Source: Psychrobacillus psychrotolerans (GTDB lineage: Bacteria; Bacillota; Bacilli; Bacillales_A; Planococcaceae). Taken from it: a stretch of DNA of 64,000 bases. Made by a program: the position numbers and the translations under genes. Below, piece after piece: positions 23,720 to 34,279 of the stretch. How positions within the stretch are numbered: the stretch's first letter is position 1; the number at the start of each line of letters is the position of its first letter. A model generated the notes under the pieces. That model was not told the DNA's origin, did no database searches, and saw nothing but the letters and a program-made list of their open reading frames with translations. The DNA is taken from positions 62,001-126,000 of the forward strand of contig NZ_FOXU01000003.1 in NCBI RefSeq assembly GCF_900115805.1, written 5' to 3'.

Positions 23720-26641
23720 TTATTCCCCGTCAGCGGGTGGTTCTTCCTCTACAGGAGGAGTTACAGGTTCTACAACAGGTGGGGGAGTAACGGGTTCTAC
23801 AACAATAGGAGGCGTTGTAGGCTCTTCATTCTCTTCCGGTGCTGTTGGAGGCACTATTGGTTCTGTAGGTACTACAGCTTCTATGGATACTATATTAGAT
23901 GCGGCAGATTCTAATCCTGTGATATCGACAGCAACAGCGATAAATTGGCCAGCTCTATTAATAGGTAGACTGTTTCCGGCAGCTTCTTTAGTGGATGAGA
24001 GTAGAGTTCTTTGTCCGTTTATAACTTCATAAACTCGATACCCTACAACATCTCCAGAAGTCGACTTAGACCAAGTAATCGTCCCATTAGACATTGCAGC
24101 AGACACTGCGGCTGGTGCACTCCCGTCAGCATTAAATACTTCCTCAGACACTACATTTCCTCCAAAGGCAGATTTGGCAGGGAATAACTTAGAAGCATTG
24201 CCTCCAAATTTACCAAGCATCCGATTGATAAAATCTTGGTTTACTCCATACCCACCACTTACTACAAATTCCCCAGGAGTGGAATCGAGTGCGCGATATC
24301 TGTTTCCGTTTATTTGTACATAGGAAGAAGAGATTAAACTATCATCCTTTGCAGTTGGTAATAAAACAGCTGCATTAAATAAATCTGACTTCACTAAACC
24401 AGCTTGTGAACATGCATCTGACACTGCTAATCCTGAAATTCCACAGAAGGATCTAGTAACGACACCTTCAGGAGCAGTAAAGTTATTTGGTGCATCTACT
24501 AATTCAGAATTTACATCATACATTGCGTTCATCATATTAGACCAGAGCATATTGATACGCACGCTTGGATGATTGTAACGATTATTCATATAATATAAGG
24601 TTTGGGTATCATCACCATAACCCAACCAAACTCCTAAAGAAATATTAGGGTTATAGCCAACTAGCCATGAATCATTATGATTCTGTGTTGTACCTGTTTT
24701 TGCGCCAAAATCTGATTGGAATTTCAACCTAGCTTTTGCTAGTTTTGCAGTCCCTTCAGACATAACATCTCTTAACATATCGGTAATAATATAAGAAGTA
24801 GCAGCACTGAATACTGGCACAGGTTCCACTTCGTGTTGATAAATAACATTACCGTCAACATCTTCAATTTTTTCGATCATATAAGCATCAATAAACTGCC
24901 CGTTATTTGCAAATGTTCCAAAGGCATTTGTATTTTCCTCGAGTGTTGCACCATTTGTCATTCCACCAATAGAGAGTGCATGATTAGCATACTCTGCTTC
25001 ATCTATATGCTCAAATCCCATTTTTGTTAGGAATTGAGTTGGCTTGCGATCCATGATTAAATCGTATAATCGTATCGTTGACAAGTTTTGTGAGGTTGTC
25101 AAAGCATCTCGAGCAGAGATAATACCTAGCTCTTGTTCTGTTGTATAGTTTGATGGTGATTTTGACCACGTAGTACTACCTAATTTTTCTAGCTTCAAAT
25201 CGACTACGGGACTACCAGCTCCAATTACACCATATTCAATCGCAGGAGCATAGACGAGTAGTGGTTTGATGGTAGAACCGATTGGCCGAATACCTTGTGT
25301 AGCACTATTTTGGGCTTCAATTTTATGATCTCGTCCACCTAGAAAGGAAAGTATTTTACCCGTACCATTTTCAATCATCATCCCACCAACTTGAACAGGG
25401 AAGTCTTTTACCACTATCTCTCCTGAATCTTCATCCTTTACTTCCTTCTGGAAGGTATGTCCGTAAAATTCAAATTCATCTCTTACTTTTAACATAGCTT
25501 CATACATGTCTTTATTAATAGTGGTATGAATACGGTAACCATCTGTACTAATGGAACGTTGTGCTAAAATATCATACTTTTGATAAAGCTTTTTTTCATT
25601 ATCTAATCGAGCAGGATCAATTGAATCGGCTTCTGCAAACTGATCTCTTAAAATTTCTTTCACTCTATTTTCCACTTCAGCTGTTAACCAAGGATACTTG
25701 TCTTCAGGAAGTGTTTCTGGCTCTCTAAAATCTTTCGTAATATCGTAGCTAACAGCATTCTTATATTCCTCATCCGTAATATAACCAGTTTCATTCATTC
25801 GGAATAAAACAATTTTCATCCGTTCAATCCCAAGTTGGAGAGCTTCTCCTTCTTTTATCTCTCCACCTTGTCTAAAAGGAGTATAAGCAAATGGAGCTTG
25901 GGGAATACCAGCTATGTAGGCTGCTTGTGATAAATTCAGATCTTTTGCTTTTACATTGAATATTCCATTCGCCGCTGTTTCAATTCCAGCGATGTTTCGT
26001 CCATTTGAATTTCGGCCGTAGGGGATTATATTCAAATATGCTTCTAATATTTCTTCTTTGTTCATGAAGTGTTCTAAGCGCATAGCTAATAGTATTTCTT
26101 TTGCTTTACGTTCATAAGAAACCTCATTGGTTAAAATTTGGTTTTTGATTAATTGTTGAGTTAATGTAGAACCACCAGTTTGTGTATCAGAGTTGGATAC
26201 ATCTTGAAGCAATCCGCGGAAAATTGCTTTAGGAACAATTCCCTTATGTACTTCAAAGTATTCATCCTCCGTCGCTAAAACTGCATCTATTACATAAGGA
26301 GAAACCTCTGATAGATTTGTTTCCGTTCTTTCTAAATCAGTGCGTAGTTTACCTAAATACACGTCTCCGGCAAAGTAAACTTCCGATGTCTCTTCATAGT
26401 TAAAGACAGCACTGCGCATTTCATCTTTACCACGAAGTGGTTCTTCTTTTACCAATGAAGCAAAATATCCTGCGCCTACAGATAAACCGAATACTCCGAG
26501 TGTCAGAATACCCACCATAAGAAGTAAACTTAAATTCCAGATGACACTAGAAGAAACTCTTAATCCCTTAGCCCATTTAGTAGACTCCCACATATCAATT
26601 TTTTCTTTGTATCTCTGTATATTTTCTTGCCATTTCTTCAT
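23720..26641 (-). CDS. Class A penicillin-binding protein (PBP1A-like)
   Basis: Bifunctional peptidoglycan synthase with both polymerising and cross-linking activities. One membrane anchor at about 37-62 is followed by the GT51 transglycosylase (EDEYFEVHKG about 125-134, TGGSTLTQQLIKNQ about 155-168) and the transpeptidase (S-T-I-K at 456-459, S-Q-N at 517-519, K-T-G at 648-650). A fibronectin III-like domain follows (about 840-920), and the last ~49 residues are a Pro/Glu/Thr-rich tail, probably surface exposed. It totals 973 residues. AGGGGG precedes the ATG. It is divergent from the tyrS leader. Confidence 0.93.
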   Translation of the reverse strand: MKKWQENIQRYKEKIDMWESTKWAKGLRVSSSVIWNLSLLLMVGILTLGVFGLSVGAGYFASLVKEEPLRGKDEMRSAVFNYEETSEVYFAGDVYLGKLRTDLERTETNLSEVSPYVIDAVLATEDEYFEVHKGIVPKAIFRGLLQDVSNSDTQTGGSTLTQQLIKNQILTNEVSYERKAKEILLAMRLEHFMNKEEILEAYLNIIPYGRNSNGRNIAGIETAANGIFNVKAKDLNLSQAAYIAGIPQAPFAYTPFRQGGEIKEGEALQLGIERMKIVLFRMNETGYITDEEYKNAVSYDITKDFREPETLPEDKYPWLTAEVENRVKEILRDQFAEADSIDPARLDNEKKLYQKYDILAQRSISTDGYRIHTTINKDMYEAMLKVRDEFEFYGHTFQKEVKDEDSGEIVVKDFPVQVGGMMIENGTGKILSFLGGRDHKIEAQNSATQGIRPIGSTIKPLLVYAPAIEYGVIGAGSPVVDLKLEKLGSTTWSKSPSNYTTEQELGIISARDALTTSQNLSTIRLYDLIMDRKPTQFLTKMGFEHIDEAEYANHALSIGGMTNGATLEENTNAFGTFANNGQFIDAYMIEKIEDVDGNVIYQHEVEPVPVFSAATSYIITDMLRDVMSEGTAKLAKARLKFQSDFGAKTGTTQNHNDSWLVGYNPNISLGVWLGYGDDTQTLYYMNNRYNHPSVRINMLWSNMMNAMYDVNSELVDAPNNFTAPEGVVTRSFCGISGLAVSDACSQAGLVKSDLFNAAVLLPTAKDDSLISSSYVQINGNRYRALDSTPGEFVVSGGYGVNQDFINRMLGKFGGNASKLFPAKSAFGGNVVSEEVFNADGSAPAAVSAAMSNGTITWSKSTSGDVVGYRVYEVINGQRTLLSSTKEAAGNSLPINRAGQFIAVAVDITGLESAASNIVSIEAVVPTEPIVPPTAPEENEEPTTPPIVVEPVTPPPVVEPVTPPVEEEPPADGE

Positions 26642-26704
26642 TCAGTTCTCGCCCCCTAAATCTTGAATTATTATACCATAAGCCTAATTGTTAGACGATA
26701 GTTA

Positions 26705-26732
26705 TTGACATACAATGTAGATTAGGTAAAAT
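26705..26732 (+). promoter_or_regulatory. Sigma-A promoter of the tyrS T-box leader
   Basis: TTGACA, 16 nt, TAAAAT. Perfect -35 and one mismatch in the -10. Confidence 0.75.
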
Positions 26733-26744
26733 AGATATATATTT

Positions 26745-28247
<1,503 letters not shown>

Positions 28248-28249
28248 GA

Positions 28250-28290
28250 TAAAAGCTACTTCCCAATACTATAAGGGAAGTAGCTTTTTA
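28250..28290 (+). terminator. Terminator after tyrS
   Basis: AAAAGCTACTTCCC/GGGAAGTAGCTTTT with a 10-nt loop. Confidence 0.88.
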
Positions 28291-28307
28291 TAGAGCTAGA
28301 TGATTAG

Positions 28308-28472
28308 TTAAAAACCACCACGTTCATCTACGTGATGATTATTTTGTCCATCTTTAACTTGTAACTGTTTCTTTTCGTGCTCGTTTAACTTTTGGTATTC
28401 CAAATAACTTTCGCCTGTAACATTGTCTTTTTCCTTCTTATTAGATGTATTAACCGATTTACCTGTTTTCAT
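28308..28472 (-). CDS. Small hydrophilic protein, 54 residues
   Basis: Lys, Asn, Glu and Gln-rich peptide (MKTGKSVNTSNKKEKD at the start, NNHHVDERGGF at the end) with no hydrophobic segment. An ideal AGGAGG lies 7 nt before the ATG, which is why I accept it as a gene despite the size. Not recognised; it may be a small spore-associated or DNA-associated protein, but nothing shows that. It is convergent with tyrS across the tyrS terminator. Confidence 0.6.
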   Translation of the reverse strand: MKTGKSVNTSNKKEKDNVTGESYLEYQKLNEHEKKQLQVKDGQNNHHVDERGGF

Positions 28473-28671
28473 AGAAAATCCTCCTGTTTCTTAAAAGTTC
28501 TTCGTTAGTATTGACCAGTTTTGTGTAATTAGTCACAAATTTAACAAGAAGATTCAAAAAGAAAGCATTACTAGTTAAAAAAGTACATGAAATAGTATAA
28601 AATGATAAATAGGATAAAGGTTTGGAAATATAAACACATTTTTTTATTATTAGATTGAGGGGACGTTATTA

Positions 28672-28920
28672 GTGAGTGCAAAGAGATACCTGTTACATCA
28701 TTTCGATGACTTTTTTGTTGTTCTATTCGAAAAGGATAACAAAGCAAATAAATTAGTTATCTTAAAAGACAAATTTACAGTGAATGCAAAAGAGGGAGAT
28801 TTATTAGAGGTAGAGATAAATCAAGATAAATCAGGTTATAATTTTAAAATGCTAGAAGAAGAAACAGATAATACGAAAAAAAGATTATTAGACTTAATTG
28901 AGAGTATGAAAAAGAAATAA
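28672..28920 (+). CDS. DUF3006 domain protein
   Basis: 82 residues that match the DUF3006 pattern: a beta-rich N-terminal part (YLLHHFDDFFVVLFEKD), EGDLLEVEI in the middle and a basic C-terminal helix (TKKRLLDLIESMKKK). Function unknown; family members are small and often sit next to unrelated genes. GTG start after TTGAGGGGACG. Single gene with a terminator. Confidence 0.75.
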   Translation: MSAKRYLLHHFDDFFVVLFEKDNKANKLVILKDKFTVNAKEGDLLEVEINQDKSGYNFKMLEEETDNTKKRLLDLIESMKKK

Positions 28921-28953
28921 CTCCCGATTTTAAAACTAATCTCATTCAGTCTA

Positions 28954-29010
28954 TACACCTTTCTGTTGGAAAGAGGAGAAAATTCCTCTTCATCCTAGAG
29001 GTGTTTTTTT
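28954..29010 (+). terminator. Terminator after the DUF3006 gene
   Basis: ACACCT...AGGTGT outer stem with an inner AAGAGGA...TCCTCTT stem, then T7. Confidence 0.75.
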
Positions 29011-29033
29011 ATATACAGATACTATATCACTAA

Positions 29034-29121
29034 AGAAAAAAGCCTATGGAACCTTGTTTTATCAAGGTTCCATAGGCTTTTAATATCACTCCCTCATATT
29101 AACGAGAGCATTGTACTCCCG
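29034..29121 (-). repeat. Diverged duplicate of the rpsD 3' end and terminator
   Basis: The hairpin AAGCCTATGGAACCTTG/CAAGGTTCCATAGGCTT, the following TTTTAATA, and ATTAACGAGAG..TACTC align with the rpsD terminator plus its last codons (29880-29960). Arms differ but stay paired. No ribosomal protein frame continues upstream. The rest of 29011-29394 shows no gene. Confidence 0.6.
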
Positions 29122-29394
29122 GTATATATTTTTAGCTAAATAGGTAATGACAATAGAGGAATGTCAATAATGTTCTCATTTCCGAGCAAAAAATCTCGTT
29201 TGATCTCACTTACTTCATAAAAATTCTAGCTATTAAAACCGCCATCACCTCAACCTTAAATAAGGGGAAGAAAAAAACAAATAAAGAGTAGCTAGAGCTA
29301 CTCTTTTCTAAAACGTTTATTCAGCATAGTTTAAAACATTATCGTGAATATCGCTTAAATATTTTTAGTAAATCTCCTTTTCTCTTCATTTTAT

Positions 29395-29823
29395 TTAATT
29401 GATTAAATTTTTAAACCAGTTAATCAGTATAGGGATCTCATCATTATAAATTGTAGCAATGACATTATTTCCATCTGTTATAATCAGGGAATCCAGAGGG
29501 ACATTGTTTGCCACTACAACTTCAGATATTCCACTATCCGGCCAGTTAGTTCCACTTAAAAATGGGGGCTCTGCTCCAACTAAAAATCTTGAAGGATCTT
29601 TTTCTAGCTGTGAAATCAGCTCATGGTTGAGATTATAACCTACAAATTCATAAACTTGATTATTTACTTCTACGATAATTGTTAATTTATATAATGGTGT
29701 TCTAAACAACCTTTTTTGTTCTTTAATGTTAGGTTTAATCTTAAAATTTACTTCTTTTAGTTTCAGTGCTTTCGTTTTTTCTACATGGAAAGTTGCGTGG
29801 TCTAAATTCATAAGGACTTCCAT
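29395..29823 (-). CDS. Hypothetical protein, 142 residues
   Basis: Soluble protein with no signal peptide or membrane segment. The sequence alternates short beta-like strands (YKLTIIVEVNNQVYEFVGY, ISEVVVANNVPLDSLIITDG) and ends in a helix (PILINWFKNLIN). I do not recognise a family. The ATG at 29823 has AAAGGA 8 nt upstream; a second in-frame ATG at 29811 is possible. It lies downstream of rpsD on the same strand but is separated from it by the rpsD terminator. Confidence 0.55.
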   Translation of the reverse strand: MEVLMNLDHATFHVEKTKALKLKEVNFKIKPNIKEQKRLFRTPLYKLTIIVEVNNQVYEFVGYNLNHELISQLEKDPSRFLVGAEPPFLSGTNWPDSGISEVVVANNVPLDSLIITDGNNVIATIYNDEIPILINWFKNLIN

Positions 29824-29880
29824 AGGCTCATTCCTTTATTAACATTTTGATGTTTTATCTTGCATTATCGAATGATAAGA

Positions 29881-29924
29881 AAAAGCCTTCGAAACCCTGT
29901 ATTAACAAGGTTTCGAAGGCTTTT
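29881..29924 (-). terminator. rpsD terminator
   Basis: 16-bp stem AAAAGCCTTCGAAACC/GGTTTCGAAGGCTTTT. The A/T-flanked hairpin lies just after the rpsD stop. Confidence 0.88.
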
Positions 29925-29939
29925 AATAGAGCAATAATA

Positions 29940-30542
29940 TTAACGAGAGTAGTACTCAACGATAAGAGCTTCGTTGATTTCAGCAGCTAATTCTCCACGT
30001 TCTGGGTTACGAACGAAAGTACCAACTTTGTTGTCTGCATCAAAAGTTAAGTATTCTGGTACGAAGTTGTTAATTTCCATTGATTCGTTTACAACATCAA
30101 GGTTTTGAGATTTTTCACGAAGAGAAATTTCTTGACCTGCTTTTAAACGGAATGAAGGAATATCAACGCGTTTACCATCAACCATAACGTGACCGTGGTT
30201 TACTAATTGACGTGCTCCACGACGTGTACGAGCAAGACCTAAACGGTAAACAATGTTATCAAGGCGAGTTTCAAGAAGAATCATGAAGTTTTCACCATGT
30301 TTACCTGGCATTTTACCAGCTCTATCAAATAATGTACGGAATTGACGTTCGTTTACACCATAAGTGTGACGAAGTTTTTGTTTTTCTTGTAATTGCATAC
30401 CGTACTCAGTTAATTTTTTGCGTTGGTTAGGACCGTGTTGTCCTGGTGCGTAAGGGCGTTTTTCTAATTCTTTACCAGTACCGCTTAGTGAAATACCAAG
30501 ACGACGTGATAATTTCCATGATGGACCTGTATAACGAGACAT
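29940..30542 (-). CDS. rpsD: 30S ribosomal protein S4
   Basis: Primary 16S rRNA-binding protein that nucleates 30S assembly; in B. subtilis it also represses its own gene. 200 residues, starting [21 protein letters not shown], with the S4 RNA-binding domain at about 90-155 ([27 protein letters not shown]). The N-terminus lacks the four-Cys zinc knuckle, so this is the zinc-free form. GAGGAGG precedes the ATG at 30542; the frame upstream is the untranslated leader. Confidence 0.96.
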   Translation of the reverse strand: MSRYTGPSWKLSRRLGISLSGTGKELEKRPYAPGQHGPNQRKKLTEYGMQLQEKQKLRHTYGVNERQFRTLFDRAGKMPGKHGENFMILLETRLDNIVYRLGLARTRRGARQLVNHGHVMVDGKRVDIPSFRLKAGQEISLREKSQNLDVVNESMEINNFVPEYLTFDADNKVGTFVRNPERGELAAEINEALIVEYYSR

Positions 30543-30671
30543 ATATGTCTCCTCCTCTATGTTGGTTTTATTTTGTTGTAAAATAAGACCAGATGTATTC
30601 AGACTAGCAGACATTTTGTTTTCATGTATCATCGCCCTAGCAGCCGAGGGTTACGGGATACACCATCTATA
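30543..30671 (-). promoter_or_regulatory. rpsD leader with probable S4 autoregulatory target
   Basis: An untranslated leader of about 120 nt between a candidate promoter (TTGCTC at 30689-30694, 17 nt, TATAGA at 30666-30671, minus strand) and the start codon. It contains GC-rich hairpin material (CCCTCGGCTGCTAGGG at about 30636-30651). B. subtilis rpsD is controlled by S4 binding to its leader; equivalence here is inferred from position. Confidence 0.45.
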
Positions 30672-30905
30672 GTATAGAGGAACAAAATGAGCAATCTAGG
30701 CCATACAACTGCTGCATTTATTTTACACAAATTTCATTGTATCTCTATATCTATCGAAAGTCAAACGATAATCAAATTCAAAAATAATTACAAAAATAGC
30801 GTAGACATAGAAAGGATAAATAGGATAAAATATAGTTATATTGAATTATTAGTAACTGTGCTAAAAGTATCATAATTTACTCTTGGAAAGCTGAGAGGTG
30901 AACTA

Positions 30906-32768
30906 ATGGAAAGCGAAAATACAATTATTGGTTTTAAAAGTAGAATACTTGACATTTGGAATGAAAATGTATTCACCCATGAATCCAGTATTAAATGGTT
31001 TGATGACTTGAAAAATATCTTATTTGAATTTTTTGATATAAAAGAAGCAAAGTATTACATATATGATGCGGAAACTTTTTTACAACTTTCATGGAATCAC
31101 TCTTTTGCGAAAAAGCTCAATGCTATTAAATGGGTAGAGATAGAGCCATTGTTCTATGATAAAGACATAATAGATGCTCACAAACTACAACTAAAAGATT
31201 GTGCTAAAAATGACGTAGCTTTATTGTTAAGAGATAAAGAATTGCATCCATTAGGATTAATCATAATGGAATCCTCAGAAAAGTGGATAGAATTTTCAAA
31301 AACAACTCAACTAGATATATTCTTGACTACTATTACTAAATTAGTTAAAACGATTAGAAAATCTGTATATTTAACACAGCAGGAGAGCCAGTTTAGAAAT
31401 TTGTTCAATGTAACGAAAATGTTTAATTCGACATTAGATATCGGTCAAATATTAGAGGGTACATTAAACTCTATTGAAAATGCATTTCCAAAATTTAAAT
31501 CTATACTTATTTTATCAAATGATCAGGATCGTAAAACATCTGCTCCATATAAATTATTCGATTATACAACAGAAAGAAATACTACCGTGGAGGCATATGT
31601 ATCTGGTGAAATAACGACAGAATTAGCGCAAGATTTAGGTGTAAGATTACTGAATATTCCTATTGTCGGAAAGCAAGGTATCTATGGAATTTTACAAATG
31701 TCCACACCTTTAGACTATTTATTTTCAATTAGACAAAAAGAATTTGCAGTTTTACTTGCTAGAGCAGCCGGCAATGCATTAGAAAATGCTAAACTATACA
31801 TCCAATCACATCGGTTAGTTTCCGATCTACAATTAATCAACGAAACTTCGCATAAATTGAATATGAATTTATCATTAGATGAGATGGTTGTTTTTTTACG
31901 CAATCAATTAATGAAGTTTTTCCACCCAGAGCATGTAGGTTTTGTGTTTATAGAAAATGACGAATATAAAATATCACCAGCAAGTACGGATGTATTTCAT
32001 ACGATGGAAGGGCATCTTTATATTCAATATGTCACGAATCACTTTAAAAGTGAGAAGGATTCTTTATTTATCGCCGATTTCAATCGTCTAATAGAGTCAA
32101 AATATGAGTATCGCTCATTAGTGGCAATTCCTTTAAAAGAACAAAATAATATAACCGGGTTTAGTATAATCTTGCATAAGGAACCCTATTTTTTCTCTTT
32201 TGACAACTACAAATTAATGCAGTCTTTGATACAACATTCATCTTTAGCTATAAGTAATTCTACATTAAGATACAAGCTACAAAAAATGGTGGATCGAGAT
32301 CATTTAACGAATCTTTTTGCACGAAATTATTTAGATAGGTTCGTTGAAGATGCGATGGAATCAGATGACCAAGGTGTCTTCGTCCTTATTGATATCGATA
32401 ACTTTAAACGTATTAATGATACACATGGGCATCAAATTGGGGATGAGATTCTAAAACAAATAGCAAGAGTCATACAAGGAATGATTAAAAACAAAGGAGT
32501 TAGTGCGAGATGGGGTGGAGAAGAGTTAGCCCTCTATTTATCTCATATGTCCCTAGAGCAAGGAGTGGAAATGAGCAGACAATTACTGGCGGCCATTCCT
32601 CAAAAGACCAACCCTTCTGTAACAGTGTCTATTGGTATATCGCACTGGTCTCGAAGTGATAATTTGAGTTTTAATAATCTCTTTCACAATGCGGATACAG
32701 TATTGTACGAAGCGAAAAATAATGGGAAAAATCAGCTATGTATTTATAAGGCATCTCACTCTTCTTGA
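30906..32768 (+). CDS. GAF-GGDEF protein (YtrP-like diguanylate cyclase)
   Basis: 620 residues, no membrane segment. Two or three GAF-like sensor domains (about 170-300 and 315-455) precede a GGDEF domain (about 460-615). The active-site loop is RWGGEELALYL, so GGEEL is intact, and the upstream FVLIDIDNFKRINDTHGHQIGDEIL carries the metal- and GTP-binding residues; synthesis of cyclic di-GMP is likely. I see no clear RxxD inhibitory site. The position next to rpsD fits YtrP in B. subtilis. AGAGGTG precedes the ATG. Confidence 0.85.
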   Translation: MESENTIIGFKSRILDIWNENVFTHESSIKWFDDLKNILFEFFDIKEAKYYIYDAETFLQLSWNHSFAKKLNAIKWVEIEPLFYDKDIIDAHKLQLKDCAKNDVALLLRDKELHPLGLIIMESSEKWIEFSKTTQLDIFLTTITKLVKTIRKSVYLTQQESQFRNLFNVTKMFNSTLDIGQILEGTLNSIENAFPKFKSILILSNDQDRKTSAPYKLFDYTTERNTTVEAYVSGEITTELAQDLGVRLLNIPIVGKQGIYGILQMSTPLDYLFSIRQKEFAVLLARAAGNALENAKLYIQSHRLVSDLQLINETSHKLNMNLSLDEMVVFLRNQLMKFFHPEHVGFVFIENDEYKISPASTDVFHTMEGHLYIQYVTNHFKSEKDSLFIADFNRLIESKYEYRSLVAIPLKEQNNITGFSIILHKEPYFFSFDNYKLMQSLIQHSSLAISNSTLRYKLQKMVDRDHLTNLFARNYLDRFVEDAMESDDQGVFVLIDIDNFKRINDTHGHQIGDEILKQIARVIQGMIKNKGVSARWGGEELALYLSHMSLEQGVEMSRQLLAAIPQKTNPSVTVSIGISHWSRSDNLSFNNLFHNADTVLYEAKNNGKNQLCIYKASHSS

Positions 32769-32809
32769 TGAGGTGTCTTTTCTTTTTATAGAATTCCATG
32801 TACACTAGA

Positions 32810-32823
32810 TGTAAGCGTTTACA
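32810..32823 (+). promoter_or_regulatory. Perfect cre (CcpA operator)
   Basis: TGTAAGCGTTTACA matches TGWAARCGYTWNCW at all 14 positions. It lies just downstream of a possible -10 (TACACT, 32801-32806) and ends 15 bp before the start codon of the PLP lyase gene, a position where bound CcpA would block transcription. Confidence 0.85.
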
Positions 32824-32838
32824 ATAAGGGGTGTTTTT

Positions 32839-34026
32839 ATGAGTAATTCAAATTTTTCAAAAGAGACAATGTATATCCATAAAGGGTATAAAACGGGAGA
32901 TCATCAAGATAGCCTAGCTGTTCCACTTTATCAGACGTCGACATTTGCATTTGACACTGCGGAACAGGGTGAAAGAAGGTTCGCAGGGGAAGAACCAGGG
33001 GGAATCTATTCAAGGTTAGGGAACCCGACCGTACAAGTATTAGAGGAACGGATTGCCGCAATGGAGCTAGGGGAAGGTGCACTAGCTTTTGGTTCTGGAA
33101 TGGCAGCGGTGAGTACTATATTAGTTCACCTTACTAAATCAGGTGATCATATCCTATGTACGAGAGGGATTTATGGTTGTACATTTGGATTGCTGAAAAT
33201 TTTGAAAGAAAAATATGATATTTCACATGACTTAAAGACTTTAATTACTGAAGAAGAGATAGAAAATGCTATTAAACCAAATACAACTTGTATATATATA
33301 GAAACACCAATTAATCCAACGATGGAAATCGTGGATATCGAGCAAATAACAAAAGTTGCTAAAAAACATGGTATTCCGGTAGTTGTAGATAATACATTTT
33401 CCTCCCCGTACTTACAAAATCCGATAGAACTAGGAGCAGATTTCGTACTGCATAGTGCGACAAAATACATTAATGGGCACGGCGATGTTATTGCTGGAAT
33501 TCTAGTAGGAAGAGATAAAGGGGAAATGGAGACAATTCGCGGTACTGTACAAAAAGACTTTGGCGGCATTATTTCACCATTCGATGCTTGGCTATTAATA
33601 CGCGGATTAAAAACATTGCATGTTCGCATGGACAGACATTCGGAAAATGCTAGTAAAGTATTCGACTTTTTAAAGGCACATCCATCTGTTGAACATATCT
33701 ATTATCCGTTTGATGTAGATAATCCACAATATCATGTAGCGAAGAAACAGATGAAAGCCGGTGGCGGTCTTATTTCTTTCACTATAAAAGGAGGAGTGAA
33801 AGAGGCACAAAAATTGATGAATGAACTAAAACTGATAAAAATTGCAGTTAGTTTAGGAGATGCTGAGACTTTGATCCAGCATCCTTACACAATGACTCAT
33901 TCTGTTGTACCGGAAAAAGAAAGATTAGAGATGGGGATAACAGGCGGCCTGTTAAGACTTTCTGTAGGGCTTGAGAACTCTAGTGATATTATAGAAGATT
34001 TACAGCAAGCTTTATCTAATATGTAA
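32839..34026 (+). CDS. Cys/Met-metabolism PLP enzyme, methionine gamma-lyase or cystathionine gamma-synthase/lyase
   Basis: 395 residues of the aspartate aminotransferase fold, trans-sulfuration family. The PLP lysine is in HSATKYINGHGDVI, and the phosphate-binding and substrate motifs YSRLGNPT, FGSGMAA and PINPTMEI are present. The family contains methionine gamma-lyases, cystathionine gamma-synthases and lyases, which cannot be separated safely by eye; catabolite control by a perfect cre argues for a catabolic lyase. AGGGGTG precedes the ATG. Monocistronic, closed by a terminator. Confidence 0.85.
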   Translation: MSNSNFSKETMYIHKGYKTGDHQDSLAVPLYQTSTFAFDTAEQGERRFAGEEPGGIYSRLGNPTVQVLEERIAAMELGEGALAFGSGMAAVSTILVHLTKSGDHILCTRGIYGCTFGLLKILKEKYDISHDLKTLITEEEIENAIKPNTTCIYIETPINPTMEIVDIEQITKVAKKHGIPVVVDNTFSSPYLQNPIELGADFVLHSATKYINGHGDVIAGILVGRDKGEMETIRGTVQKDFGGIISPFDAWLLIRGLKTLHVRMDRHSENASKVFDFLKAHPSVEHIYYPFDVDNPQYHVAKKQMKAGGGLISFTIKGGVKEAQKLMNELKLIKIAVSLGDAETLIQHPYTMTHSVVPEKERLEMGITGGLLRLSVGLENSSDIIEDLQQALSNM

Positions 34027-34058
34027 AAAGTGGAAGGAGATATCTCCTTCCACTTTTT
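34025..34058 (+). terminator. Terminator after the PLP lyase gene
   Basis: AAAAAGTGGAAGGAG/CTCCTTCCACTTTTT with a 4-nt loop. Confidence 0.92.
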
Positions 34059-34279
34059 GATGCATAATAAGAGTCTTTTTTAAAGACGTGGAGCTTTTGT
34101 GAGGGAACATATCTATGTGTCTAAGGGAAGGGATATGCGCGTCTGAATAATTATGGAGGTAAATGGTAATTTTATTTTCAAATAATCCGAATGAAACATA
34201 CTCAACCATTGTGGAAAAAGAAAACGGTGTCGGAAGTAAGAATACTCCCGGTAACCATTTGCAAAGAGATCTTAGCTTC

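Noticed and set aside
34060-34279. Possible gene between the PLP lyase and racemase genes
   Set aside because: A good AAGGGA site and short frames occur, but none is longer than a few dozen codons; nothing supported.
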